A stretch of DNA of 15,829 nt. It comes from Roseivirga sp. UBA7431 (GTDB lineage: Bacteria; Bacteroidota; Bacteroidia; Cytophagales; Cyclobacteriaceae). Numbering within the stretch: the stretch's first letter is position 1; the number at the start of each line of letters is the position of its first letter. Location: the NCBI GenBank assembly GCA_002477595.1, contig DLQN01000115.1, forward strand, positions 1 to 15,829, read 5' to 3'. The notes under the pieces were generated by a model. That model did not search any database. It was not told where the DNA came from and was given only the letters and a program-made list of their open reading frames with translations. The position numbers and the translations under genes are program-made. Shown here piece by piece: positions 7,739 through 14,738 of the stretch.

Positions 7739-7767
7739 CCCCGGATTCAGATGGAATCGGGGTTTTT
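7739..7767 (+). terminator. Rho-independent terminator of the MoxR operon
   Basis: Seen: stem CCCCGGATTC, loop AGATG, then GAATCGGGG with one bulged G, followed directly by TTTTT and CGTTTT. It lies about 175 bases after the last plus-strand gene and about 28 bases beyond the stop of the convergent minus-strand arginase-like gene. On the minus strand it is followed by only TTAATA, so it is likely weaker in that direction. Confidence 0.85.
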
Positions 7768-7794
7768 CGTTTTAAGGAGTGTATTAAACCTAGG

Positions 7795-8901
7795 TTAAAT
7801 AAGCTTGCCTTGTGCCTTGATCCACCTTTCAGGAAAATCTCCATGTGTGGCGCCTTTATAGTCTTCATAACTACAAGGGATGTAAGCTCTATCCATCATT
7901 TGCTCACCATAATTCACAAGCATCCACCACTTTTCTGAGAGATTGCTTTTGTAGAAAGTCATCGTCTCTTCAGTCCCTTCAAAACTAACGGTGTATTTGC
8001 TGTAGTTGTCCGAGTTGAACTGGCCCGTATCTCTTCTATTGTAATAACCTTCAATAAAGTACCAGATCATTGTGGCCATAACAGAGGCAGTTTTTAAAGC
8101 ATCGTCATCCAACGATGGATAATATTCATGAAAGCCTACTGACGTCATCTTTTCATTGATGCCGGCATACCAGCTTAGTTGACAAGCCTCCTCTCCGGTA
8201 AGACCAAATGGTTGGGCCTTTGGGTTGCCTGGCGCATCAGAAGAGCGAATAGCCGAAATATCGAAAGTCAGCATGTCTGCCATACGAATCAAGGGTTCGG
8301 CTTGTTTGATATCATATCTTATCTCACCTAGTCTTAGCGACTCGAAATAGAGCTTGTCAAGGGCTTTCAGCATGGCCGCATCAATAAGGTAAGTCTGATG
8401 GGCGAGGTGGCTATAATTCAGTAAGAAGTTTGGTTGATGCAGTAGTAGCGTATTCAAGAAGTTTGCCGAAGATTCGGCCTCTTCTTCCATGTCCATAAAT
8501 GCATCTACATTGGCTACAGAAATCAGCTTATTGGCAGTTTCATAAGCTTTAAATTGTCCAAGCGCTAAGTCTTGATTTCCTCCCACTAGAATAGGGATGA
8601 CACGTTGAGTTATCAAGAACTCACAAATCTCACGTATTCTAGCTTGTGTTTGCTCTCCATCACTTCCAGTTTGGATGTTTCCCAAATCGGCCATACGGTA
8701 AGCTGCAGTACTCCGTTTTAGGGCAAAGAGTTTCGCTCGAATCAGATCAGCCTCACCTCTGGAATTGATCCCAATAATGGCCACGTCCATTTTGGAAATA
8801 TCGAAGTCTTTGTCTTGCAAATGCTTAATGCTTTGGCCGAAGGCATTTGCAGGTAAATCGTAATCGGTGGAAAGGGGAGTGAAAAAAAGTTTGAGGTTCA
8901 T
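7795..8901 (-). CDS. Arginase-fold protein with degenerate metal site
   Basis: Seen: 368 residues from the ATG at 8901 (MNLKLFFTPLS). An earlier in-frame ATG at 8961 lies inside the terminator hairpin of the upstream gene, so it was not used. The ureohydrolase (arginase/agmatinase/formimidoylglutamase) layout is clear: LVGGNQDLALG (about 106-115), SVANVDAFMDM (about 128-138), LTFDISAIRSSDAPG (about 211-225) and VGFHEYYP (about 255-262). Compared with the family pattern GGxH, DAHxD and DxD, the metal-binding residues corresponding to arginase H101, H126 and D234 are Q110, F135 and S216. The three aspartates D133, D137 and D214 remain, as does the late Glu259. Known: these six residues hold the two manganese ions. 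Inference: it is unlikely to be a normal arginase or formimidoylglutamase; it may be a pseudoenzyme or have altered metal use. It appears to be a single-gene unit after the nqrF terminator. Confidence 0.8.
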   Translation of the reverse strand: MNLKLFFTPLSTDYDLPANAFGQSIKHLQDKDFDISKMDVAIIGINSRGEADLIRAKLFALKRSTAAYRMADLGNIQTGSDGEQTQARIREICEFLITQRVIPILVGGNQDLALGQFKAYETANKLISVANVDAFMDMEEEAESSANFLNTLLLHQPNFLLNYSHLAHQTYLIDAAMLKALDKLYFESLRLGEIRYDIKQAEPLIRMADMLTFDISAIRSSDAPGNPKAQPFGLTGEEACQLSWYAGINEKMTSVGFHEYYPSLDDDALKTASVMATMIWYFIEGYYNRRDTGQFNSDNYSKYTVSFEGTEETMTFYKSNLSEKWWMLVNYGEQMMDRAYIPCSYEDYKGATHGDFPERWIKAQGKLI

Positions 8902-8950
8902 AGGGTAAGATAGATGCTCAAATAAAGATAGTAGATTATGAGAGCCAAAT

Positions 8951-8983
8951 AAAAAAGCCATCCCGAAATATCGAGATGGCTTT
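8951..8983 (-). terminator. Rho-independent terminator after nqrF
   Basis: Seen on the minus strand: AAAGCCATCTCGA, a TATT loop, then TCGGGATGGCTTT with one G-T wobble (13 pairs), followed by TTT, A, TTT. It starts about 22 bases after the nqrF stop. The wobble becomes a C-A mismatch in plus-strand RNA, which supports minus-strand use. Confidence 0.85.
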
Positions 8984-9005
8984 ATATTTTTCTGATGCAG
9001 GTGGT

Positions 9006-10307
9006 TTATCCTCCGAAGTCGTCAAACGCGACATTCTCGTCAGGCACCCCCCAATCTTCACACATCTTGAGTACTGCAGCATTCATCATTGGAGGACCAC
9101 AGAAGTAGAATTCAATTTCCTCAGGAGCATCATGCTTGCTTAAGTAATGGTCGATTACGGCTTGGTGTACAAAACCTACGAAACCATCTCCTTCGTCCGT
9201 CATTACTTTTTTCTCTATCCAATTGTCCTCTGGTACTGGCTCAGAAAGCACAAGGTGGAATTTGAAGTTTGGAAACTCTCTTTCAATCTGTCTGAAGTCT
9301 TCTAGATAGAAAAGCTCTCTCTTAGATCGTCCACCATACCAGTAAGAAACTTTTCTTCCTGTTTTCAATGTGTGGAAAAGGTGGAATAAATGAGATCTCA
9401 TAGGCGCCATTCCAGCACCTCCACCGATGTATAGCATTTCTTCTTCAGTCGGCTTGATGAAGAATTCACCATAAGGACCTGAGATAGTTACTTTATCACC
9501 TGGATTTCTTGTAAATACGTATGATGAACAAATACCAGGATTAACACCCATCCATTTGTTATTTGCTCTGTCCCAAGGTGGTGTCGCGATACGAATATTC
9601 AATATCACAATGTTCCCTTCTGCAGGATGATTGGCCATTGAGTAAGCTCGGAATATTTCTTCCTTGTTTACCATTTGCAGGTCCCAAAGGCCGAACTTAT
9701 CCCAATCTTCTTTGAATTTGTCTGGTCCACCTGGATCATCTGGAAGCGGCTCAATGTTCATGTCTTTAAAGTCACAAACTACTGGCGGTACATCCACTTG
9801 GATATATCCACCTGCTTCGAAATCTAAAGTTTCACCTTCAGGAAGTCTTACTACAAATTCTTTAATAAACGATGCTACGTTGTAGTTAGAAACTACTTCA
9901 CATTCCCATTTCTTAATACCGAAGATTTCTTCTGGAATGTGGATACGCATGTCATTCTTTACTTTTACTTGGCAAGTAAGGCGAACGCCTTCTTTTTGCT
10001 CTGCACGGCTCAAGTGACCCACTTCAGTAGGAAGAACGTCTCCTCCTCCTTCGTTGATGGTACACTTACACATGGCGCAAGTACCACCGCCACCACAAGC
10101 GGATGGTAAGAATATTTTCTTACTAGAAAGTGTGTTCAACAAAGTAGAACCTGCGGCTGCTATGATTGGATTAGCTTCGTCTCCGTTAACGATGATTTTA
10201 ACATCACCGGATTGAACTAATTTTGATTGTGCGTAGAGCAATATCAACACTAATAACAGGATGACTGCTGAGAACGCAACGATGGATGTAATAATGATAG
10301 ATGACAT
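9006..10307 (-). CDS. nqrF: Na+-translocating NADH:quinone reductase subunit F
   Basis: Seen: 433 residues, all NqrF landmarks in order. An N-terminal membrane helix covers residues 3-26. The 2Fe-2S ferredoxin domain has Cys71, Cys77, Cys80 and Cys112 ([12 protein letters not shown], then LTCQV). The FAD-binding motif RAYSMANHP lies near 220-228. The NADH-binding [12 protein letters not shown] begins near 295, and the C-terminus is [10 protein letters not shown] and FDDFGG. Known: NqrF is the NADH-oxidising entry subunit of the Na+-NQR complex; electrons pass FAD to 2Fe-2S and on to NqrB/C, and sodium is exported. Odd: the other nqr genes (A-E) are not beside it; a methionine-pathway operon lies upstream and an arginase-like gene downstream. 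It has its own promoter-like element and a terminator, so it appears monocistronic. Confidence 0.95.
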   Translation of the reverse strand: MSSIIITSIVAFSAVILLLVLILLYAQSKLVQSGDVKIIVNGDEANPIIAAAGSTLLNTLSSKKIFLPSACGGGGTCAMCKCTINEGGGDVLPTEVGHLSRAEQKEGVRLTCQVKVKNDMRIHIPEEIFGIKKWECEVVSNYNVASFIKEFVVRLPEGETLDFEAGGYIQVDVPPVVCDFKDMNIEPLPDDPGGPDKFKEDWDKFGLWDLQMVNKEEIFRAYSMANHPAEGNIVILNIRIATPPWDRANNKWMGVNPGICSSYVFTRNPGDKVTISGPYGEFFIKPTEEEMLYIGGGAGMAPMRSHLFHLFHTLKTGRKVSYWYGGRSKRELFYLEDFRQIEREFPNFKFHLVLSEPVPEDNWIEKKVMTDEGDGFVGFVHQAVIDHYLSKHDAPEEIEFYFCGPPMMNAAVLKMCEDWGVPDENVAFDDFGG

Positions 10308-10364
10308 CTATTAATCGATTTTAAATCAATAATTTGAATCTAACTGACCTATTTGCCAGGGGTA

Positions 10365-10372
10365 CAAATATA
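10365..10372 (-). promoter_or_regulatory. Likely -7 promoter element for nqrF
   Basis: Seen on the minus strand: TATATTTG, a perfect TAnnTTTG, placed 57 bases before the nqrF ATG in the 125-base gap after hom. The expected -33 box is poor (only ACTG, with an 18-base spacer), so the call rests on the -7 element and its position. Confidence 0.4.
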
Positions 10373-10395
10373 TTGACTAAAAGCTTAAATCAGTA

Positions 10396-10431
10396 GGTGA
10401 TTTAGAAAAAAGATACAAAGCCGAAATCACC
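10396..10431 (-). other. Hairpin just downstream of hom
   Basis: Seen: an 8-base perfect inverted repeat (GGTGATTT and AAATCACC) with a 20-base T-rich loop, beginning immediately after the hom stop. No T run follows the stem on the minus strand, so it is not a classical terminator. It could protect the 3' end of the metX-hom message or be a weak stop signal. Confidence 0.3.
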
Positions 10432-10432
10432 A

Positions 10433-11710
10433 TTAAACGATAATTTTTTGTAGCAATTGCTGCCCTCTTTTCAACTCCTCGATTTCTGCATTTAGCCCTT
10501 TGACACAGAGACTTCCTAGGATGTTTTCGGTGCCGATTGCGCATAGAACAATATTGTTTTTAGGATTGTTCAGCCATTTTTCATCTAAAAGGTTGTTGAT
10601 GCACATTTTTCCTATCACATAACTGTGATCAAAGCTGAAATATTTGTGCTGAATGCTCTCAAAATCTTCCAGGTTAATCTCATGCGGATTCTCGAAGCTC
10701 ACATAAACCTCGAGAAGTGAGTCATTGCTAAAAGGAAGCTTTCCGAGATTATAATGTTTCTTGTATTCGTAGCGGTAATTATAACTCAGAGCTGATATAT
10801 CAGATAATACCGCGGCACCTGTTGGTAAACTACCGGCCCCTTTTCCAATGAATAATTGATCATCGCAGAACTCACCATTGATGATGACGGCATTGAACTC
10901 ATTCTTTACGGAAGTAAGGGTATGGTCCGACTTGATAAATTGGGGCATTACAAAAGCATAAACTGTATCTTCAATGCGCTTGGCCTGGGCGATGAGCTTT
11001 ATGCTTAATCGCTTTTCTCTCGCATACTCCAAATCAGAAGCTTTCAAATGGTCGATGCCTAGGTTGACAATTCGGTTTGGCGCTACGTGTATGCCGAAGG
11101 CATGTGTTAAGAGTATGCTTAATTTATATTTTGCATCGAAACCTTTCACGTCAAGGGTCGGGTCTGACTCGGCAAAACCTAATGCTTGTGCTTGAAGCAA
11201 AGCGGCCTCATAGCTTAGGTTTTCTTCAAATACTTTCGTTAAAATATAATTAGTAGACCCATTGAAGATTCCCTTGACTTCATTCAGGGGTTCATGGCCG
11301 AAATATTCTTCTAAAGTTCTGATGATCGGAATACTACCGCAGACGGCACCTTCATAGAGTAATGCTTGACCTGTGCTGGCTTGAAGGTTTACCAATTCTG
11401 AAAGATGTTCTGCTACCATTTTCTTATTGGCGGTTACCACTGATTTACCGTTTTCCAAGGCTTTGGTTACTATTTCGAGAGCAGCATCTGCATCATCTAT
11501 CAGTTCGACAATCACATCGATTTCAGGATCATTCAATAATGAGGCTGCTTGCGTTGTAAATAGTTTTGGGTCGAGCCTTCTAGCCTTGTCTGGGTTTTTA
11601 ATACAGATCTTCTTGATCTCTCCAGAAAAATTCTTGGAGTTGTTGAGTGTTTCATAAAGTCCTTGTCCGACACAGCCAAAGCCAAAGAGTCCTATTTTGA
11701 TGTTTTTCAT
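10433..11710 (-). CDS. hom: Homoserine dehydrogenase
   Basis: Seen: 425 residues. The N-terminal Rossmann motif is GLFGFGCVGQGL (residues 7-18). VVTANKKMVAEH follows near 91-102 with the conserved catalytic-loop Lys. The substrate domain carries GIFNGSTNYILT (147-158) and ESDPTLDVKGFDAKYKL (181-197), the family signature with its conserved acidic residues. No aspartokinase domain is fused. The C-terminal 90 residues occupy the place where monofunctional enzymes often carry an ACT domain, but the sequence does not read as a standard ACT fold. Known: it reduces aspartate semialdehyde to homoserine with NAD(P)H, the branch point to threonine and methionine. The start overlaps the metX stop by ATGA, so the two are cotranscribed, with metX first. 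This order suggests homoserine is directed to methionine. Confidence 0.95.
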   Translation of the reverse strand: MKNIKIGLFGFGCVGQGLYETLNNSKNFSGEIKKICIKNPDKARRLDPKLFTTQAASLLNDPEIDVIVELIDDADAALEIVTKALENGKSVVTANKKMVAEHLSELVNLQASTGQALLYEGAVCGSIPIIRTLEEYFGHEPLNEVKGIFNGSTNYILTKVFEENLSYEAALLQAQALGFAESDPTLDVKGFDAKYKLSILLTHAFGIHVAPNRIVNLGIDHLKASDLEYAREKRLSIKLIAQAKRIEDTVYAFVMPQFIKSDHTLTSVKNEFNAVIINGEFCDDQLFIGKGAGSLPTGAAVLSDISALSYNYRYEYKKHYNLGKLPFSNDSLLEVYVSFENPHEINLEDFESIQHKYFSFDHSYVIGKMCINNLLDEKWLNNPKNNIVLCAIGTENILGSLCVKGLNAEIEELKRGQQLLQKIIV

Positions 11711-12777
11711 GTGTGTTTGTTTAAAAAGTGTTGAAGGATGTTGCTAATACTTCGTGCTTCTACTAAGAAGCCATCGTGACCGTATGTAGAAGCCACGAAA
11801 TCGAGCTTGGCGTTCGGAATATGCTCAGCCATTTGACGTTGCTCGTCTTCGGTGAATAATAAGTCTCCTTGAATTCCTATGACCTGAACTTTGGCGCGAA
11901 TCAATTGGAGGGCTTTTTCTACACCATTTCGATTTCTTCCTACATCATGGGTGTCCATGGCTTTGTTCAAAGTGTAATAAGTTCTGGCATCGAAGCGCTT
12001 ACCAAGTTTTTCTCCTTGGTAGCGCTGATAACTATCGGCACTAAAATCATCCAACTGACCTTCTGGGTCTTGTTGCGCTTCGTTGAAGGTGGTATGGTTT
12101 CGATAAGAAATCATGGCCATGGCTCTCGCTGCTTCTAGGCCTTTCCAACCGCCTTTAGGAGATGATGAATAGAAAGAAGGATCGGCTTCGATGGCCATTC
12201 GCTGGGCCGCTCGAATTGCTATTCCCCAAGGTGAACTCTTGGCTGATGTGGCGATAAGCGCGAGGTTTTCAAACAAATATGGGTCTTCAGTCGCCCATTC
12301 CAATGCTTGCTGGCCGCCCATAGAGCCACCGATACCAAGGTAAATGCGCTCAATGCCTAAATGTTTTTGCAATAGACGGTGCGCTTGAATCATATCACGT
12401 ATTGTGAGATTTGGAAAATTTCTCAGGTATCGTTCTCCGTTGCGAATATCAAAGTCTTTTGGACCAGTGCTTCCATAGCAAGAACCTAGGATGTTTGCAC
12501 AAACAATGAAATGATCCTCTGGATTGATCAGGTGGTTTTCGCCAACGAGCCCAGGCCACCATTCTAAGGGGTTGGAATTAGCTGTCAGCGCATGAAATAC
12601 CCAGACTACATTACTTTGGTCTTTATTTAATCGCCCAAAAGTGTGATAGGCGATTCTTAGCTCAGGCAATTCAGAGCCGTTTTCCAGAAAAAATGGAGCT
12701 TTGTGAAAGAGGTATTTAGCTTGTGGCTGCTCAAATGAATTAGACCCTTTATGGGCTTTCTTAGTGTTTTTCAACAT
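11707..12777 (-). CDS. metX: Homoserine O-acetyltransferase (MetX family)
   Basis: Seen: 356 residues of alpha/beta-hydrolase fold with a complete triad: Ser152 in GIGGSMGGQQ, Asp305 in GIQGDLLFT and His334 in STYGHDGFLVE. Other family landmarks are VFHALTANSNP near 60-70, GSCYGSTGP near 98-106, PNLTIRDMIQAH near 122-133 and NGVEKAL near 284-290. Length is normal. Known: MetX transfers an acyl group (acetyl in most, succinyl in some members) from CoA to the hydroxyl of homoserine, activating it for sulfur incorporation. Acetyl is the default call; acyl specificity cannot be settled by eye. It is the first gene of a two-gene operon with hom. The O-acetylhomoserine sulfhydrylase that often accompanies it is not in this window. 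Confidence 0.95.
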   Translation of the reverse strand: MLKNTKKAHKGSNSFEQPQAKYLFHKAPFFLENGSELPELRIAYHTFGRLNKDQSNVVWVFHALTANSNPLEWWPGLVGENHLINPEDHFIVCANILGSCYGSTGPKDFDIRNGERYLRNFPNLTIRDMIQAHRLLQKHLGIERIYLGIGGSMGGQQALEWATEDPYLFENLALIATSAKSSPWGIAIRAAQRMAIEADPSFYSSSPKGGWKGLEAARAMAMISYRNHTTFNEAQQDPEGQLDDFSADSYQRYQGEKLGKRFDARTYYTLNKAMDTHDVGRNRNGVEKALQLIRAKVQVIGIQGDLLFTEDEQRQMAEHIPNAKLDFVASTYGHDGFLVEARSISNILQHFLNKHT

Positions 12778-12913
12778 AGAGGACTTTAAAAATGGGAAAA
12801 TGAGTTGACGGATTAAGAAAGGACTTCCCTAATCGAACACACGATATTGCAGCACGTCAGTTTTACGGAACGCATTAAATGCAATGAAATTAGAATAGAT
12901 GGATTACGCATAC
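12778..12913 (-). other. Leader region upstream of metX
   Basis: Seen: 136 AT-rich bases with a short palindrome (GCATT-A-AATGC at 12872-12882) and a weak imperfect hairpin at 12811-12834. No perfect TAnnTTTG promoter was found here, and none of the conserved core segments of SAM-I riboswitches is recognisable. The promoter of metX-hom is therefore not located. Confidence 0.4.
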
Positions 12914-13099
12914 TTACCAATTTATATTCTCCCGAATATCACTCGATATCCTTTGGGATCTGGATTTAGCACCTTTTCCGAAGGCTTTCGGAATGGTTGC
13001 TAGCGCTTCAAAGAGCCAGTCTCTCCACGCTTCTTTATAAATCGCTTCTTTTCCGATATGTCGAAATAGAATGACTTGATGCTGCAAACGTAGCAGCAT
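12914..13099 (-). CDS. Doubtful small ORF between accD and metX
   Basis: Seen: 61 codons from the ATG at 13099 (MLLRLQHQVILFRHIGKEAI), with a TTG alternative at 13114. The product would be basic, with an amphipathic KEAWRDWLFEALATIPKAFG stretch and a Lys/Arg/Ser-rich end. Two perfect 7-bp inverted repeats lie inside or at its edge: ATGCTGC/GCAGCAT with a 7-base loop at 13079-13099, and TTCCGAA/TTCGGAA with a 4-base loop at 12976-12993. The start codon itself sits in the first hairpin. No family was recognised. It lies on the same strand as its neighbours, so it may be a small gene, the residue of a decayed gene, or a structured RNA region read as an ORF by chance. Confidence 0.3.
   Translation of the reverse strand: MLLRLQHQVILFRHIGKEAIYKEAWRDWLFEALATIPKAFGKGAKSRSQRISSDIRENINW
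12976..12993. repeat. Perfect inverted repeat (7-bp stem)
   Basis: Seen: TTCCGAA, loop GGCT, TTCGGAA. No T run follows on either strand, so it is not a classical terminator. Confidence 0.5.
13079..13099. repeat. Perfect inverted repeat (7-bp stem)
   Basis: Seen: ATGCTGC, loop AAACGTA, GCAGCAT. It is GC-richer than its surroundings and lies 44 bases beyond the accD stop. No T run follows on either strand. Confidence 0.5.
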
Positions 13100-13111
13100 G
13101 AAATGATGTTT

Positions 13112-13133
13112 CAAAAATATTTTAAGAAAATAT
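13112..13133 (-). terminator. Possible weak terminator after accD
   Basis: Seen on the minus strand: ATATTTT, loop CTT, AAAATAT, then TTTT, starting about 10 bases after the accD stop. The stem is only A-T pairs, so stability is low. Confidence 0.35.
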
Positions 13134-13142
13134 GCTATTTCC

Positions 13143-13982
13143 TTACTGAAGCATTCTCAGTATGGTGTTCAATTGCTTCTTTAAATCACGTCTATCCACT
13201 ATAAAATCAAGGAAGCCATGTTCTAACACAAATTCGGAGCTTTGGAAACCCTTGGGTAAATCTTTACCTACTGTATCTCTAATAATACGTGGTCCGGCAA
13301 AGCCAATCAGTGCGCCTGGTTCAGCAATATTAAAGTCTCCTAACATTGCATAAGATGCCGTAACTCCACCAGTAGTTGGATCGGTCAGTAGTGATATATA
13401 AGGGATGCGTGCTTCAGAAAGTAACGCAAGTTTGGCAGAAGTCTTAGCCATCTGCATTAGAGAATAGCCAGCTTCCATCATACGGGCACCGCCCGACTTA
13501 GAAATCATCAAGAAAGGAATTTTGTGTTTTAGGGAGTAGTCAATGCCTCTTGCAATCTTTTCTCCTACTACTGATCCCATTGATCCACCAATGAAGGCGA
13601 AGTCCATGCAGCAAATGACTAAGTCAAGCCCATTCATTTTGCCATGCGCAGTCCTTGCAGCGTCTTTGAGGTTAGTCTTTGCTTGGGTAGCTATGATTCT
13701 TTTAGGGTAAGGCTTGCTATCAACGAACTTCAATGGATCTCCTGAAGTCATATCTGCATCTAATTCCGTGAACTTGTTATCGTCAAAGAGTATTTCGAAA
13801 TACTCCTTAGAACCTATTCGCACGTGGAAACCGTCTTCAGGACTCACGTAGGCATTATTTTTCAATTCACGGGTATGTACGATGGTACCACCAGGGGTTT
13901 TGAACCATAAGCCATCAGGAGCGTCTTTCTTCTGATCGGTAGGGGTAGTAATTCCTTTTATTTTTCGCTCAAACCAAGACAT
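13143..13982 (-). CDS. accD: Acetyl-CoA carboxylase carboxyltransferase subunit beta
   Basis: Seen: 279 residues. It starts [10 protein letters not shown], the usual AccD beginning. The carboxyltransferase core follows: [24 protein letters not shown] near 120-143, [21 protein letters not shown] near 157-177, [22 protein letters not shown] near 195-216 and [13 protein letters not shown] near 228-240. Known: with AccA it transfers carboxyl from carboxybiotin to acetyl-CoA, making malonyl-CoA for fatty-acid synthesis. Odd: bacterial AccD normally has an N-terminal four-Cys zinc ribbon. Here the equivalent stretch ([15 protein letters not shown] then [11 protein letters not shown], residues 26-56) has Thr29, Gly32, Ser47 and Asp50 in place of the four cysteines. 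The rest is intact, so the enzyme is probably active. The start is at 13982, after GGAGG at 13996-14000. Confidence 0.93.
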   Translation of the reverse strand: MSWFERKIKGITTPTDQKKDAPDGLWFKTPGGTIVHTRELKNNAYVSPEDGFHVRIGSKEYFEILFDDNKFTELDADMTSGDPLKFVDSKPYPKRIIATQAKTNLKDAARTAHGKMNGLDLVICCMDFAFIGGSMGSVVGEKIARGIDYSLKHKIPFLMISKSGGARMMEAGYSLMQMAKTSAKLALLSEARIPYISLLTDPTTGGVTASYAMLGDFNIAEPGALIGFAGPRIIRDTVGKDLPKGFQSSEFVLEHGFLDFIVDRRDLKKQLNTILRMLQ

Positions 13983-14020
13983 ATGATAGTGTTATCCTCC
14001 AGTATTTTTCAAAGAGTAGA

Positions 14021-14052
14021 CAAAAATAGGCGAAAACTCTTCGTCCGCCAAA
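14021..14052 (-). promoter_or_regulatory. Promoter for accD
   Basis: Seen on the minus strand: TTTG at 14052-14049, exactly 20 bases of spacer, then TATTTTTG at 14028-14021, a full match to the Bacteroidota TTTG-N19-21-TAnnTTTG consensus. It lies about 39 bases before the accD ATG. Transcription would start near 14014, leaving a leader of about 30 bases that contains GGAGG. Confidence 0.72.
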
Positions 14053-14094
14053 AGAATCGTCAATACTCGCTTGGTTTAAAAACAGTTGAAATTT

Positions 14095-14126
14095 CTTGAA
14101 AGGGAGTTAAAATGTCTCTTACTTTG
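14095..14126 (+). promoter_or_regulatory. Promoter for the tetR-ketosynthase operon
   Basis: Seen: CTTG at 14095-14098, a 20-base spacer, then TTACTTTG at 14119-14126 (one mismatch in each box against TTTG and TAnnTTTG). The predicted start, near 14132, falls inside the adjacent palindrome, as expected for a repressor-controlled promoter. Confidence 0.6.
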
Positions 14127-14129
14127 CTG

Positions 14130-14149
14130 CGGAATGAACGTTCATTCCG
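14130..14149. promoter_or_regulatory. TetR-type operator, perfect 20-bp palindrome
   Basis: Seen: half-site CGGAATGAAC followed by its exact complement with no mismatch or spacer. It lies 3 bases after the predicted -7 box and 8 bases before the tetR ATG at 14158. Its core, GAATGA-N4-TCATTC, has the spacing of operators of TetR-family fatty-acid regulators such as Bacillus FadR (from memory). Inference: binding by the adjacent regulator represses its own operon by covering the transcription start. No second copy was seen near the accD promoter. Confidence 0.8.
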
Positions 14150-14157
14150 TACAAAAT

Positions 14158-14736
14158 ATGATTGAAAATAAGACTATTGATAAGAAAGTAGCCATTATGG
14201 AGGCTACGCTAGACTTACTTTGCGAGCATGGATTTCATGGTACTCCAATCTCTATGATCGCTCAGCGAGCAGGTGTTGGGGCAGGTACAATTTATCGCTA
14301 CTTTGAAAATAAGGAGCAGCTGATCAATGAGCTTTTTACTTCAATCAAAAAACGAGTAATCAAAGCAATGCTCGATGGATATAGAGAAGAGGGTTCTTAT
14401 AAGGAGCGATTTAAGCACCTTTGGATGAACTTGATTAATTATTGTATTGCTCATCCAAAAGCATTTCAGTTTGTAGAGCAGTATAGATATGCGCCTTTTA
14501 TGAGCAATGTAACTCGGGAGGAAAGTTTCATTATTCTGGCACCAATCATGTCTTTCTTTATTGAATCAAAACGGGCAGGTGAGATGAAAGATTTGCCGCT
14601 CTATACGATAGTTTCTCTATTGTATGGCCCAATTGTATCGCTGTCTAAACTACATATAGACCATAATCAAACTTTAACAGAAGCGCGTATTGAACAAGCT
14701 GCGGAAGCTTGTTGGGATGCGGTGAAAAAGCATTAA
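14158..14736 (+). CDS. TetR/AcrR family transcriptional regulator
   Basis: Seen: 192 residues from the ATG at 14158 (MIENKTIDKK). A longer frame from 14086 would run through the predicted promoter and operator, so it is rejected. The N-terminal DNA-binding domain is typical: IMEATLDLLCEHGFHGTPISMIAQRAGVGAGTIYRYFENKEQL (residues 13-55), with the recognition helix around AGVGAGTIYRYF. The C-terminal ligand domain has an aromatic YCIAHPKAFQFVEQYRYAPF region and is of ordinary length. Known: TetR proteins are mostly repressors released by a small ligand. The perfect palindrome just upstream and the ketosynthase gene 2 bases downstream suggest an acyl-CoA or fatty-acid-like ligand, but that is inference. 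Confidence 0.9.
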   Translation: MIENKTIDKKVAIMEATLDLLCEHGFHGTPISMIAQRAGVGAGTIYRYFENKEQLINELFTSIKKRVIKAMLDGYREEGSYKERFKHLWMNLINYCIAHPKAFQFVEQYRYAPFMSNVTREESFIILAPIMSFFIESKRAGEMKDLPLYTIVSLLYGPIVSLSKLHIDHNQTLTEARIEQAAEACWDAVKKH

Positions 14737-14738
14737 TA

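Noticed and set aside
12778..12913. SAM riboswitch before metX
   Set aside because: Neither the conserved core segments nor the expected multi-helix arrangement could be found on the minus strand by eye.
14086..14157. 24-codon N-terminal extension of the TetR gene
   Set aside because: It starts at a non-ATG codon and runs through the predicted promoter and the palindromic operator; the regulator domain begins normally at the ATG at 14158.
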